NCBI RefSeq assembly: GCF_002936955.1 | Contig: NZ_MPZM01000016.1 | Location: forward strand, 1-64,000 | Reading direction: 5' to 3' | Source: Oceanisphaera arctica | GTDB lineage: Bacteria > Pseudomonadota > Gammaproteobacteria > Enterobacterales > Aeromonadaceae | Length of the DNA stretch: 64,000 nucleotides | In this document: in pieces, positions 45,605 through 54,298 of the stretch | Position numbering within the stretch: position 1 is the stretch's first letter | How the letters are laid out: every line of letters starts with the position of its first letter | The notes under the pieces: generated by a model | What the model was told of the DNA's origin: nothing | What the model saw: the letters and a program-made list of their open reading frames with translations, nothing else | Database searches by the model: none | Program-made: the position numbers and the translations under genes

Positions 45605-46171
45605 TTAACGTTTAAGAATGGCGTTCCAGCTGGCATCGAGCAGCTGCTGATAAAGGTGTTCATCGAGCTCGATACAGCCCTTGGTGCATTTCTGCGACAG
45701 CAGCATCAGGTTTTCGAGCGCCAGAAAGCCAAGCAGCTCAGCCGGCATGTCTCGAAATAACCCGGCTTCGCGACCATGTTCAAAGAATTCGAAAACCGGT
45801 TTGAAGTAACGTTCGTCCCTCTGTCGCTCTTCTTCCCGGTCAAACAAGGGAGAAGCCTCATACTGCACCCGGTAACAGAGACTGTCCGGATTGGCCTGCA
45901 GATAGTGCATGGTGTTAAGCCATAACTTTTGAAACTGTTCGTAGCTCGGCTCTTTAGTATTGACGTTCTGCAGTATCGCCGCCGACACCTCGATCAGTCG
46001 TTCTTCATGCACGCAGCGCAGCAGGGTTTCTTTGTCGGCAAAATATCGATAGATGGTGCCGGTAGCGACGTTGGCGTGTTTGGCCACCAGCTGCATCGAT
46101 ATGCCATGAAAACCACCATGCGCAATCAGGGTTTCTGCTGCAGCTAAAATACGTTCACGTTTATCTGGCAT
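45605..46171 (-). CDS. TetR-family repressor of the RND efflux operon
   Basis: A 188-residue regulator. The N-terminal helix-turn-helix (about 8-55) contains LVAKHANVATGTIYRYFADKETLL, and the rest is helical ligand-binding sequence. It is the first gene of the operon it most likely represses. A 22-bp perfect palindrome 32 bases upstream of its start is the obvious operator. Confidence 0.93.
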   Translation of the reverse strand: MPDKRERILAAAETLIAHGGFHGISMQLVAKHANVATGTIYRYFADKETLLRCVHEERLIEVSAAILQNVNTKEPSYEQFQKLWLNTMHYLQANPDSLCYRVQYEASPLFDREEERQRDERYFKPVFEFFEHGREAGLFRDMPAELLGFLALENLMLLSQKCTKGCIELDEHLYQQLLDASWNAILKR

Positions 46172-46202
46172 GAGGTGACCGGCCTTTCAGTATGAGATGA
46201 CT

Positions 46203-46224
46203 AATGAATGAACGTTCATTCATT
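46203..46224. promoter_or_regulatory. 22-bp palindromic TetR operator
   Basis: Arms AATGAATGAAC and GTTCATTCATT meet with no spacer, making a perfect 22-bp palindrome. This is the TGAATGAACGTTCATTCA type bound by several efflux-controlling TetR proteins. It lies 32 bases before the tetR gene. Confidence 0.88.
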
Positions 46225-46350
46225 TCGTGAATTTTAAGTCTTTTCATCTATAAGTCAATCGCCCGCCGGGGCGCCTAAGGCCAGTCTAGCCAAAAAAAAC
46301 AGCGCTTTGTCGACAAAACAACCACTTGGTGGTTTATTGTGAAAAAATGC

Positions 46351-46379
46351 TGGACAAGAAAGGGGTCGGGTCTTAGTAT
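46351..46379 (+). promoter_or_regulatory. Promoter of the tRNA operon
   Basis: TGGACA (-35), a 17-base spacer and TAGTAT (-10) lie about 20 bases before the first tRNA. The following CGCGGCG is a G/C-rich discriminator, as expected for stringently controlled stable-RNA promoters. Confidence 0.7.
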
Positions 46380-46399
46380 TCGCGGCGTCCCAATGTAGA

Positions 46400-46476
<77 letters not shown>

Positions 46477-46503
46477 TCTGGTATTGGACGATGAATTGAA
46501 AAT

Positions 46504-46580
46504 GGTGACCGTAGCTCAGTTGGTAGAGTCCTGGATTGTGATTCCAGTTGTCGCGGGTTCGAGCCCCGTCGGTCACCCCA
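46504..46580 (+). tRNA. tRNA-His (anticodon GTG)
   Basis: Complete cloverleaf with the extra G at position -1 and encoded CCA. The anticodon stem CTGGA/TTCCAG encloses TTGTGAT. Second in the tRNA operon. Confidence 0.97.
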
Positions 46581-46614
46581 GTTTCAGGCCAAGGTCTGGA
46601 AGCAGTAGAAAAAT

Positions 46615-46700
46615 GCGAGGGTGGCGGAATTGGTAGACGCGCTAGCTTCAGGTGTTAGTGTCCTATGGATGTGGGGGTTCAAGTCCCCCCCTTCGCACCA
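46615..46700 (+). tRNA. tRNA-Leu (anticodon CAG)
   Basis: An 86-base class II tRNA with a long variable arm and encoded CCA. The anticodon loop is TTCAGGT within CTAGC/GTTAG. Third in the tRNA operon. Confidence 0.97.
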
Positions 46701-46764
46701 CTGCTTCAATAGGTTGTAATTGTTCTTAAAATAAGTACAATGCACAGAGTTAAAAGTAAGACAT

Positions 46765-46841
<77 letters not shown>

Positions 46842-46850
46842 ATTTAAAAA

Positions 46851-46876
46851 GCCAGCTCTCGTAGCTGGCTTTTTTT
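46851..46876 (+). terminator. Terminator of the tRNA operon
   Basis: GCCAGCT and AGCTGGC pair around a 5-base loop and are followed by seven T. Upstream A-run strengthens the stem. Confidence 0.93.
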
Positions 46877-47010
46877 CGTCTGCAATTCACCAAAACAGCG
46901 CCAAGCATCTCCCCTCACCATTCACGCCTCACTGCTTTCAAACACAAGCAGGACTTAGAGGCCGAATAACCATACAATGACAGCCAAGTCTCGCAGATCA
47001 TGGTTTATTC

Positions 47011-47823
47011 ATGGCCGAAGAAATAAAACATAAAAAACCGAAAACCACCAAATCGGGCAGTGCCACTCAGGTGCAGTCTCTTTCTCGTGCCCTGCTGCTG
47101 CTGGAGCGATTGGCGGCGTCCGATATGGGCATGTCGCTGACCGAAGTGGCCGGCAGCCTGGGGTTGGCACCTTCTACAGCGCACCGCCTGCTCAACAGCC
47201 TGCGCAGCCACGACTTTGTGGATGTGGATGAAAGCCAGGGCCTGTGGAGCATCGGCGTCAATGCCTTTTCGATCGGCAACGCCTACCTCAAGAAGCGCGA
47301 TGTGATTGCCCAGTCCCGGCCCTTCATGAAGCGGCTGGTGGCAGAAACGGGAGAAACCTCCAACCTGGCGATACTGGAGCAGGACAGGGTCGTCTATGTG
47401 GGGCAGGTGGAATCACCCCAGACCATGCGCATGGTGGTGTCGTTGGGCAGCAGCTCGCCGCTGCACGCCTCCGGCGTGGGCAAGGCCTTGCTGTCGGTGA
47501 TACCGCCGAAAGAAGCGATGGGGCTGATCAGGCAAACCGAGCTGACCGCCTTTACCGAGCATACCATCACCAGTTACGAGCAGTTTGAGCAGGAACTGGG
47601 CAAGATCCATCGGCAGGGTTATTCGCTGGATGATGAAGAGCAGTTCGAGGGTTTGCGTTGCATCGCCGCCAATATCTATAACGAATACGGTGAAGCGGTC
47701 GCCGCCATTTCCATTTCCGGCCCGGCGGTACGGGTGAAGCGGGAACAGCTATCCCAGCTCAGCACTCTGGTGATGGACGCCGCCCGGGAAGTAACCCACG
47801 CTATCGGCGGCAAGGCACCCTGA
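47011..47823 (+). CDS. IclR-family regulator (AllR-like candidate)
   Basis: A 270-residue regulator: Lys-rich N-terminal tail, winged helix (about 20-80, SLTEVAGSLGLAPSTAHRLLNSL), and an IclR effector domain (about 95-265) with SSSPLHASGVGKALL and GYSLDDEEQFEGLRCIAA. The latter features resemble AllR and related glyoxylate-sensing members. The glyoxylate operon gcl-hyi-glxR-glycerate kinase lies 4-9 kb away, so it may be its repressor; this is inference. Confidence 0.88.
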   Translation: MAEEIKHKKPKTTKSGSATQVQSLSRALLLLERLAASDMGMSLTEVAGSLGLAPSTAHRLLNSLRSHDFVDVDESQGLWSIGVNAFSIGNAYLKKRDVIAQSRPFMKRLVAETGETSNLAILEQDRVVYVGQVESPQTMRMVVSLGSSSPLHASGVGKALLSVIPPKEAMGLIRQTELTAFTEHTITSYEQFEQELGKIHRQGYSLDDEEQFEGLRCIAANIYNEYGEAVAAISISGPAVRVKREQLSQLSTLVMDAAREVTHAIGGKAP

Positions 47824-47936
47824 ACAGCAGCGGTAAGCCATAAGTGAAACCGTCATGAGCGCAGGCCTGCGTTCTGCCGGGTAATTTCTCTTTGTTTGCA
47901 GATTGTGGTGTAGCCCAAAGCTACACCCCACCCCGC

Positions 47937-48094
47937 CTCCCCCTGGCGACAATCCGCAGTGATTCTGTGTTCCCGCTGCCAAGGGGGAGGGGCCGTTCAG
48001 GCGATGACTCTAGATCCTGCGTCATTCTCCAACCTGTTCCCTCCCCTTTATTCGGGTTTGCAGAATAACGCCGAAGTGCAACGCAAGGGGAGGG
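47937..48094. repeat. Pair of G/C-rich intergenic hairpins
   Basis: Two modules: CCTCCCCCTGGC (47937-47948) pairs with GCCAAGGGGGAGG (47978-47990), and CCCTCCCCTT (48039-48048) pairs with AAGGGGAGGG (48085-48094). They fill the 387-base gap between the IclR gene and the carboxynorspermidine genes, where no coding sequence is credible. Confidence 0.7.
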
Positions 48095-48159
48095 CTAGGG
48101 AGGGGTTGCTGTGTTGGTGTGTTTTTCGCTTACGGCTTACCGCTTTTTCCTGTCCGATC

Positions 48160-48192
48160 AAAAAAGGCCAGTCCGGTGGACTGGCCTTTTTT
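48160..48192. terminator. Bidirectional terminator after carboxynorspermidine synthase
   Basis: A-run, GGCCAGTCC, loop GGT, GGACTGGCC and six T form a symmetric terminator 18 bases beyond the end of the minus-strand gene. Confidence 0.9.
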
Positions 48193-48210
48193 ATTATCGG
48201 GCTCTGGAGC

Positions 48211-49449
48211 TTAGAAGCTCAGGGCGCGATCGCCTTGCTCGTCCTTGATACGGGTCGGCAGGCCCATTTCGTTGAGCAGGTTGATGAACGGCTTGGGCGG
48301 CAGCTGTTCCACGTTGGCCATGTGCTTCACATCCCACTCGCCGGTGGCGATCAAGATGGCGGCGGCCACCGGCGGAACACCGGCGGTGTAGGAAATGCCC
48401 TGACTACCCACTTCGGAATAGGCGTCGGCATGGTCGGCCACGTTATAGATAAAGACTTCTTTATCCTTGCCGTCTTTCTTGCCCTTGACCAGATCACCGA
48501 TGCAGGTCTTGCCGCTGTAGTCGGGAGCCAGAGAAGAGGGGTCGGGCAGCACGGCCTTGACTACCTTGAGCGGCACCACTTCCAGGCCCTCGGCGGTTTT
48601 CACCGGCTGTTCGGACAGCAAACCCAGATTCTTCAGCACGGTGAACACGTTGATGTAGTGCTCGCCAAAGCCCATCCAGAAACGCACGTTGGGTACATTC
48701 AGGTTCTGAGACAGGGAATGCACTTCGTCGTGACCGGTCATGTAGCTGGTCTGGCTGCCTACTACCGGCAGATCGTCGGTGCGCTTCACTTCGAACATCT
48801 GGTTCTGCACCCACTCGCTGTTCTGCCAGGACCAGACCCGACCGGTGAACTCGCGGAAGTTGATTTCCGGATCGAAGTTGGTGGCAAAGTAGCGGCCGTG
48901 GCTGCCGGCATTGATGTCGATGATGTCGATGGAATCAACGCTGTCGAAGTACTCGTTTGCCGCTACTGCGGCATAGGAGTTGACCACACCCGGATCGAAG
49001 CCGGCACCGAGAATGGCGGTAATGCCGTTGTCGGCACACAGTTGCTTGCGCTTCCACTCGTAGTTGGCGTACCAGGGCGGCGTTTCGCAGATCTTGGTCG
49101 GGTCTTCGTGAATGGCGGTATCCAGATAGGCGGCGCCGGTCTCGATACAGGCCTGCAGCACCGACATATTGATGAAAGCCGATCCGACATTGATCACCAT
49201 CTGCGACTGTGTTTTGTCAATCAACGCCTTGGTGGCTTCGATATCGAGCGCATCCAGGGCATGGGCTTGCAATTCACCGGCAACCTTGAGGCTGCCCTTT
49301 TCCCGCACGCTGTCGACGATTTGCTGACATTTCTCGACAGTACGCGAGGCGATATGGATGTTACCCAGAACATCGTTATGTTGAGCGCACTTGTGTGCGA
49401 CAACCTGGGATACACCACCGGCACCAATAATCAGAACGTTTTTCTTCAT
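48211..49449 (-). CDS. Carboxynorspermidine dehydrogenase/synthase
   Basis: A 412-residue saccharopine-dehydrogenase-like protein. The Rossmann motif GAGGVSQVVAHK lies at residues 9-20. Together with the upstream nspC gene it forms the alternative spermidine/norspermidine pathway known from Vibrio: it reductively condenses aspartate semialdehyde with a diamine (diaminopropane or putrescine) to a carboxylated polyamine. It follows nspC by 52 bases on the same strand. Confidence 0.92.
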   Translation of the reverse strand: MKKNVLIIGAGGVSQVVAHKCAQHNDVLGNIHIASRTVEKCQQIVDSVREKGSLKVAGELQAHALDALDIEATKALIDKTQSQMVINVGSAFINMSVLQACIETGAAYLDTAIHEDPTKICETPPWYANYEWKRKQLCADNGITAILGAGFDPGVVNSYAAVAANEYFDSVDSIDIIDINAGSHGRYFATNFDPEINFREFTGRVWSWQNSEWVQNQMFEVKRTDDLPVVGSQTSYMTGHDEVHSLSQNLNVPNVRFWMGFGEHYINVFTVLKNLGLLSEQPVKTAEGLEVVPLKVVKAVLPDPSSLAPDYSGKTCIGDLVKGKKDGKDKEVFIYNVADHADAYSEVGSQGISYTAGVPPVAAAILIATGEWDVKHMANVEQLPPKPFINLLNEMGLPTRIKDEQGDRALSF

Positions 49450-49501
49450 TTTTTTCCTCTGGAGCCTCCTTGGAAAGGCTTTGTTGGGGTTACTCCATGC
49501 C

Positions 49502-50614
49502 TCAGGAGAGGCTGCTTACAAAGTCGTCGAACGTGAACTCCTTGACCAGCGTCACGCTGCCATCGAGCTCACGTACGGCAATGGCGGGCATCTTGACGCC
49601 ATTGAACCAGTTTTTCTTGACCATGGTATAGCCGGCGGCGTCGATAAAGGACAGTCGGTCACCGACCTTGAGCTCGCGCTCGAACCTGAATTCACCGAAG
49701 ATATCGCCGGCCAGGCAAGACTTGCCGCATACCATGTATTCTAGCTCACCCTCGTTGGGCGCCATTTTGGCGGACTCGCGATAGATCAGCAGATCGAGCA
49801 TGTGGGCCTCGATGGAGCTGTCCACTATCGCCAGCTGCTTGCCGTTATAGAGGGTGTCGAGCACCGTCACCTCGAGCGAGGTGCTCATGGTGATGGAGGC
49901 CTCGCCGGGCTCGAGGAAGACCTGCACGCCGTAGCGCTCGGAGAATGCCTTGAGCCGGTCGCAGAACTGATCCAGCGGATAGTCGTCGCCGGTAAAGTGA
50001 ATGCCGCCGCCGAGGCTGACCCAGCTGATCTGGGGATGTTCCAGCAGGCTGCCGAATTTGTCTTCTATTTCGCCCAGCATCTGGTCGAACAGGGCAAAGT
50101 CGCTGTTCTCGCAGTTGTTGTGGATCATGAAGCCGGAGATCCGGTCGATGACGGTGGCCACATTGTCCGCGTCCCACTCACCCAGACGGCTGAAGGGGCG
50201 GGAGGGGTCGGCAATCAGAAATTCGGAGCTGGATACGCCGGGGTTCAGGCGCAGGCCACGGACATGGCTGGCGGAGGCGTCGGCGAAGCGTTCGAGCTGG
50301 CCAACAGAGTTGAAAATAATCTTGTCGGAGTGAGCCAGCACTTCCGCTATTTCGTCGTCGGCATAGGCCACACTGTAGGCGTGGGTTTCACCGCCAAACT
50401 TGAGTTTGCCGAGTTTGACCTCGTTGAGGGAGGACGAAGTGGTGCCGTCCATGTATTGGCTCATCAGATCGAAAACCGACCAGGTGGCAAAACATTTCAG
50501 AGCGAGCAGCGCCTTGGCGCCGGAGTGTTCGCGCACATAGGCGATCTTCTCCATGTTGCGCAGCAGCTTGCTTTTGTCGATGAGATAGTACGGCGTCTTA
50601 ATCACCTGAGTCAT
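49502..50614 (-). CDS. nspC: Carboxynorspermidine decarboxylase
   Basis: A 370-residue fold-type III PLP enzyme. The PLP Lys is in ALLALKCFA (Lys40), the glycine loop is SLGGGIHFT, and CENSDF and the C-terminal DAAGYTMVKKNWFNG match NspC. It decarboxylates carboxyspermidine or carboxynorspermidine to the polyamine. First gene of a two-gene operon. Which polyamine is made depends on the available diamine. Confidence 0.95.
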   Translation of the reverse strand: MTQVIKTPYYLIDKSKLLRNMEKIAYVREHSGAKALLALKCFATWSVFDLMSQYMDGTTSSSLNEVKLGKLKFGGETHAYSVAYADDEIAEVLAHSDKIIFNSVGQLERFADASASHVRGLRLNPGVSSSEFLIADPSRPFSRLGEWDADNVATVIDRISGFMIHNNCENSDFALFDQMLGEIEDKFGSLLEHPQISWVSLGGGIHFTGDDYPLDQFCDRLKAFSERYGVQVFLEPGEASITMSTSLEVTVLDTLYNGKQLAIVDSSIEAHMLDLLIYRESAKMAPNEGELEYMVCGKSCLAGDIFGEFRFERELKVGDRLSFIDAAGYTMVKKNWFNGVKMPAIAVRELDGSVTLVKEFTFDDFVSSLS

Positions 50615-50949
50615 ACCCTCTTACTCGGTTTAACCGCCCGGCCAAAGCTCGGGAAATTTAAAGCGCGTGATTATAGTGGAAAGGGGGGGATGCTTCGAGC
50701 AAAAAAGTGCCATGGTTGCAATTTCAATTTGCTTGTAGTGTGGTCCGGTATGGCATAGAGGCAGGCGGCAAACCGGGCCGGAGCACTGTTTGCCGTCTTT
50801 AGTCTTGTTCACATTGGCGATGGCTTACGCCATTACAGTCGGCTGCAGGTTCGAATAGATCCTGCCAAGCCCTTTATTGACTCCAAAATACTGGCGAAAA
50901 CCTGATCCAGCTGTTTGACTTACTGTGCACTCAGGGAGGAGGTCAGACA
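50615..50949. other. Intergenic gap with a possible tRNA T-arm relic
   Basis: No credible gene is seen in these 335 bases. At 50845-50865 GCAGG TTCGAAT and CCTGC resemble a tRNA T-arm interrupted by four extra bases (AGAT), but no acceptor or anticodon arm is recognisable. The end holds AGGGAGGAGG, the ribosome site of the next gene. Confidence 0.4.
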
Positions 50950-51747
50950 ATGAAGATAACAAAATACTATCCGGGGTTGGGTGGAATAACACTGGCGGCG
51001 AGCCTGCTGCTTACACTTCCCCTGCTGGATTCGGTTACCGGCCTTGATACGGGCGGCACTGTCTATGCGAAAGCGGGGGGAGATAATGGCAACGGCAATA
51101 ATAGCGGCAGCGGAAATCACGGCGGCCATGGTACCGATGCCGGACATGGTCATGACAATTCCGGGCGGCAGCACCAGTCCGAACATTCAGCCAGAGGCAA
51201 GTCTTTCGGCCATCATCACGGCTCCTTGGCCAGTGCAATGGGTGGCCTGAATGCCGGCCATGCCTCCGCCAATGCCCGCGCTAAGGCCAACCCGCACTCC
51301 AGGGTTGGCTTGATTGCCCGCTATGAGCAGGCGGTGTTGGAAGGCCGTGAGCTCAGTGGCGAACTGGCCGCTATCGACGCGGAAATGGCCGAGCTGAACT
51401 ACCATCGAGACCGATTGCAGGAAGTGGATCCCGAGAAGGTCGAGCAGCGAATTATCGAACTGCAAACCGAGCTAGCGGCCTTGGATCCGAATTTACCCGC
51501 TTATCAGCAGGATCTTGATGCCCTCAACCGGGAGCTGTACGAGCAACTGGATGCGGCACTTTATACCAAGACCGATCTCGAGACGCTTGAGGGGCAGATT
51601 GCCGGGCTCGAAGCCCGACATGTGGAGGTAGAGCAATCGCTGGAATATGCCGAGCAGACCGAAGCCGAAGCTCTGGACGCCGCCGCCAATAAGCCGGTGA
51701 CGGCTAAGGTGGTGGATGGACTGAAGGCGTTGCTGGGGTTGGATTAG
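50950..51747 (+). CDS. Secreted His/Gly-rich protein with C-terminal coiled coil, unrecognised
   Basis: A 265-residue protein I do not recognise. A signal-like hydrophobic N-terminus (about 10-30) is followed by a Gly/Asn/His-rich low-complexity region (about 42-95; GGDNGNGNNSGSGNHGGHG and HGHDN, GHHHGS), then a long charged helical part with heptad spacing (about 118-245; ELSGELAAIDAEMAELN, EKVEQRIIELQTELAALD). The His clusters could bind metal ions and the helix could oligomerise. A strong ribosome site precedes it, and a terminator follows. It is a single gene between two minus-strand operons. Confidence 0.8.
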   Translation: MKITKYYPGLGGITLAASLLLTLPLLDSVTGLDTGGTVYAKAGGDNGNGNNSGSGNHGGHGTDAGHGHDNSGRQHQSEHSARGKSFGHHHGSLASAMGGLNAGHASANARAKANPHSRVGLIARYEQAVLEGRELSGELAAIDAEMAELNYHRDRLQEVDPEKVEQRIIELQTELAALDPNLPAYQQDLDALNRELYEQLDAALYTKTDLETLEGQIAGLEARHVEVEQSLEYAEQTEAEALDAAANKPVTAKVVDGLKALLGLD

Positions 51748-51801
51748 TTGGCGTCAGTGCAAACCGATCATGGCCGACGACGTCAGCCATATGTTGAAAA
51801 C

Positions 51802-51830
51802 AATAAAAGCACCTAGAAGGTGCTTTTATT
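51802..51830. terminator. Bidirectional terminator
   Basis: AATAAAAGCACCT and AGGTGCTTTTATT pair over 13 bp around a 3-base loop. It separates the secreted-protein gene from the convergent glycerate kinase gene. Confidence 0.88.
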
Positions 51831-51898
51831 GTTTATCGGTGAGGATTAATGGCTTAGCCGCCCCTGAAGTCGGCGGTCATTATTTGGACTAATCTGAA

Positions 51899-53167
51899 TT
51901 ACTTTGGCAGCACCAGAATGGCCCGGAAGTCGTTGACGTTGGTACGGGTCGGGCCGGTTTCTACCAGGGCGTTCAGCTGATAGAAGAAAGAGTAGCTGTC
52001 GTTGTTGGCCAGATATTCTTCTGCTTTCAGTCCGGCCTGTTCGGCCTGGGCGTACAGCTCGGGGCCTATGATGGCACCGGCGTTGTCTTCCACGCCGTCG
52101 ATGCCGTCGGTGTCGGCGGCCAGGGCGTAGACGCCGGGCTGACCCTTGAGCTCGTTAAACAGGCTCAGCATGAATTCGCTGTTGCGTCCGCCACGGCCGT
52201 TACCCTTGATGGTCACCGTGGTTTCACCGCCGGACAAAATCACGCAGGGCGCCGGAATAGGCTGGCCACACTTGATAATCTGCTTAGCGATGGCGGCATG
52301 TACCTTGGCCACTTCGCGGGATTCACCTTCGATGCAGTCACCCAGCACCAGCGGGGTGATGTTGAGCTCGCGAGCTTTGGCGGCTGCCGCGTCCAATGCA
52401 TCTTGCGGGGTGGCAATCATGTGGAACTCGGCCTTACTCAGGCGTACGTCGCCGGGCTTGACGGTTTCGGACTCCGGGTTCTGCAGCCAGCTGCGCACGT
52501 GCTCGCCCACTTCGATGCCGTAGCTGTCGAGAATAGCCTGAGCCTGAGCAGAGGTGGTTGGGTCTGCCACTGTGGGGCCTGAGGCGATCACGGTCGGCTC
52601 GTCGCCGGGTACGTCGGAGATGCCGAGGGCAATCAGACGGGCCGGATAGGTGGCGGCGGCCAGGCGGCCACCCTTGATGCCGGACAGGTGCTTGCGCACA
52701 CAGTTCATTTCATCGATGGCGGCACCGGACTTGAGCAGCGCCTTGTTGATGGATTGCTTGTCGGACAGGGTCAGACCCGGTGCAGGCAGGCTCAGCAATG
52801 AAGAACCGCCGCCAGATAGCAGGCAGATCACCAGATCGTCTTCGCCGAGGGCGGACACCAGTTCCAGCATGCGACGACCCACGCGCTCACCGGCATCATC
52901 CGGTACCGGATGGGCGGCTTCGATGATTTCGATGCGCTCACAGGGCGCGCCGTGATCGTAGCGGGTCACCACCAGACCGGACAATTCGCCTTCCCAGATG
53001 GCGTCCAGTTCGGCGGCCATGGATGCGGCGGCTTTGCCGGCACCGATGACAACGGCTTTTTGACGAGTATTCTTGGGCAGGTATTCGGCCAGGTTACCCT
53101 TGGGCAGGGCGGCGGCAACGGCGCTGTCGAATAACTGCTGTAACAACTCCTTGGGGTGGATATCCAT
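51899..53167 (-). CDS. Glycerate 2-kinase (MOFRL family)
   Basis: A 422-residue protein of the glycerate kinase type-2/TtuD family: N-terminal DUF4147 domain with LLSGGGSSLLSLP near residue 115-127, and C-terminal MOFRL domain (GRGGRNSEFML, DTDGIDG). It phosphorylates D-glycerate to 2-phosphoglycerate. Annotations in the family sometimes say hydroxypyruvate reductase, but the operon (glyoxylate to glycerate) supports the kinase. Last gene of the operon, 178 bases after glxR. Confidence 0.9.
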   Translation of the reverse strand: MDIHPKELLQQLFDSAVAAALPKGNLAEYLPKNTRQKAVVIGAGKAAASMAAELDAIWEGELSGLVVTRYDHGAPCERIEIIEAAHPVPDDAGERVGRRMLELVSALGEDDLVICLLSGGGSSLLSLPAPGLTLSDKQSINKALLKSGAAIDEMNCVRKHLSGIKGGRLAAATYPARLIALGISDVPGDEPTVIASGPTVADPTTSAQAQAILDSYGIEVGEHVRSWLQNPESETVKPGDVRLSKAEFHMIATPQDALDAAAAKARELNITPLVLGDCIEGESREVAKVHAAIAKQIIKCGQPIPAPCVILSGGETTVTIKGNGRGGRNSEFMLSLFNELKGQPGVYALAADTDGIDGVEDNAGAIIGPELYAQAEQAGLKAEEYLANNDSYSFFYQLNALVETGPTRTNVNDFRAILVLPK

Positions 53168-53301
53168 TGCAAATACTCCTGAAAAAACGGCTGTCTTTAT
53201 TTAAGGCTTATGAATAGGTGGGGCAGCACACCGGCAATCAAGATCTGACACAAAGCCCCCTGAGTGAAAGTCTGCGCTTGCCGATGCCTGCCCCGATTCA
53301 G

Positions 53302-53339
53302 ACCGGTCCGCGACTGAAGCCTGAAAGTCGCGAACCGGT
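53302..53339 (-). other. Intercistronic hairpin between glxR and glycerate kinase
   Basis: ACCGGT plus CGCGACT pair with AGTCGCG plus ACCGGT, separated by a 10-base loop, six bases beyond the glxR stop. There is no T-run, so transcription may continue; it may protect the upstream mRNA end. Confidence 0.6.
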
Positions 53340-53345
53340 AAAGGC

Positions 53346-54233
53346 TTATTCGCCCCGGATGTTGTGGTTGGCCAGGTGCTCCAGCGCTTTAACCATGCCG
53401 GAGTGATCCCAACCAGCACCGCCCAGAGCGTTACAGGTGTTGAACAGTTCCTGAGCACCGGCGGTGTTGGGCAGAGAAATACCCAGTTCACGGGCGCCAG
53501 TCAGGGCCAGGTTCAGATCTTTCTGATGCAGTGCAATACGGAAGCCCGGGTTGAAGGTACCCTTGACCATACGCTCGCCGTGCACTTCCAGGATCTTGGA
53601 AGAAGCGAAACCGCCCATCAGTGCTTCACGCACCTTGGCAGGATCGGCACCGGCTTTAGAAGCAAATACCAGCGCTTCGGCAACGGCTTCGATGTTCAGG
53701 GCAACAATGATTTGGTTAGCTACTTTAGTAGTCTGACCGTCACCGTTACCGCCCACCAGGGTGATGTTCTTGCCCATCAGGTCGAACAGCGGCTTGACCT
53801 TGTCGAATACGGACTGCTCGCCACCGACCATGATGGTCAGGGCTGCGTTGATCGCACCCACTTCGCCGCCGGATACCGGAGCGTCCAGGTAGTCTGCGCC
53901 AGTTTCGTTAACGCGCTTGGCGATAACTTTGGTGGCGATCGGAGAGATGGAAGACATGTCGACGACGATCTTGCCGGCAGACAGGCCTTCGGCTACGCCG
54001 TTTTCACCGAACAGCACTTCTTCAACCTGAGGGGTATCGGGCACCATGGTGATGATGATCTCGGCGGCCGTAGCCACGGCGGCAGGGTTTGCCAGAGCAA
54101 TGCCGTTGTCACCCAGCAAGTCGGCCGGAGCCTTGTTGTAATGCTCGGAGAAATACAGGGTGTGACCCGCTTTTTGCAGGTTCTGCGCCATGGGCTTGCC
54201 CATGATACCGGTACCGATGAAACCTATTTTCAT
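53346..54233 (-). CDS. glxR: 2-hydroxy-3-oxopropionate (tartronate semialdehyde) reductase
   Basis: A 295-residue beta-hydroxyacid dehydrogenase. Rossmann motif GFIGTGIMGKPMAQNL (4-19), substrate motif DAPVSGGEVGA, and the catalytic Lys in TTKVANQ. It reduces tartronate semialdehyde to D-glycerate with NAD(P)H. Third gene in the glyoxylate operon, after gcl and hyi. Confidence 0.95.
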   Translation of the reverse strand: MKIGFIGTGIMGKPMAQNLQKAGHTLYFSEHYNKAPADLLGDNGIALANPAAVATAAEIIITMVPDTPQVEEVLFGENGVAEGLSAGKIVVDMSSISPIATKVIAKRVNETGADYLDAPVSGGEVGAINAALTIMVGGEQSVFDKVKPLFDLMGKNITLVGGNGDGQTTKVANQIIVALNIEAVAEALVFASKAGADPAKVREALMGGFASSKILEVHGERMVKGTFNPGFRIALHQKDLNLALTGARELGISLPNTAGAQELFNTCNALGGAGWDHSGMVKALEHLANHNIRGE

Positions 54234-54298
54234 GTTCTTTTCCTCTTGTCTTGCGGCGCCGGCAGTACCGACGCCAGGAGAAATCAGATGTTAGAGAC

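Noticed and set aside
47959-49536. 525-codon open frame opposite carboxynorspermidine synthase
   Set aside because: It runs through a hairpin region and a terminator and is antisense to a clear gene.
50630-50812. 60-codon minus-strand frame before nspC
   Set aside because: No ribosome site, Cys/Pro-rich product without recognisable features, and it overlaps the nspC upstream region.
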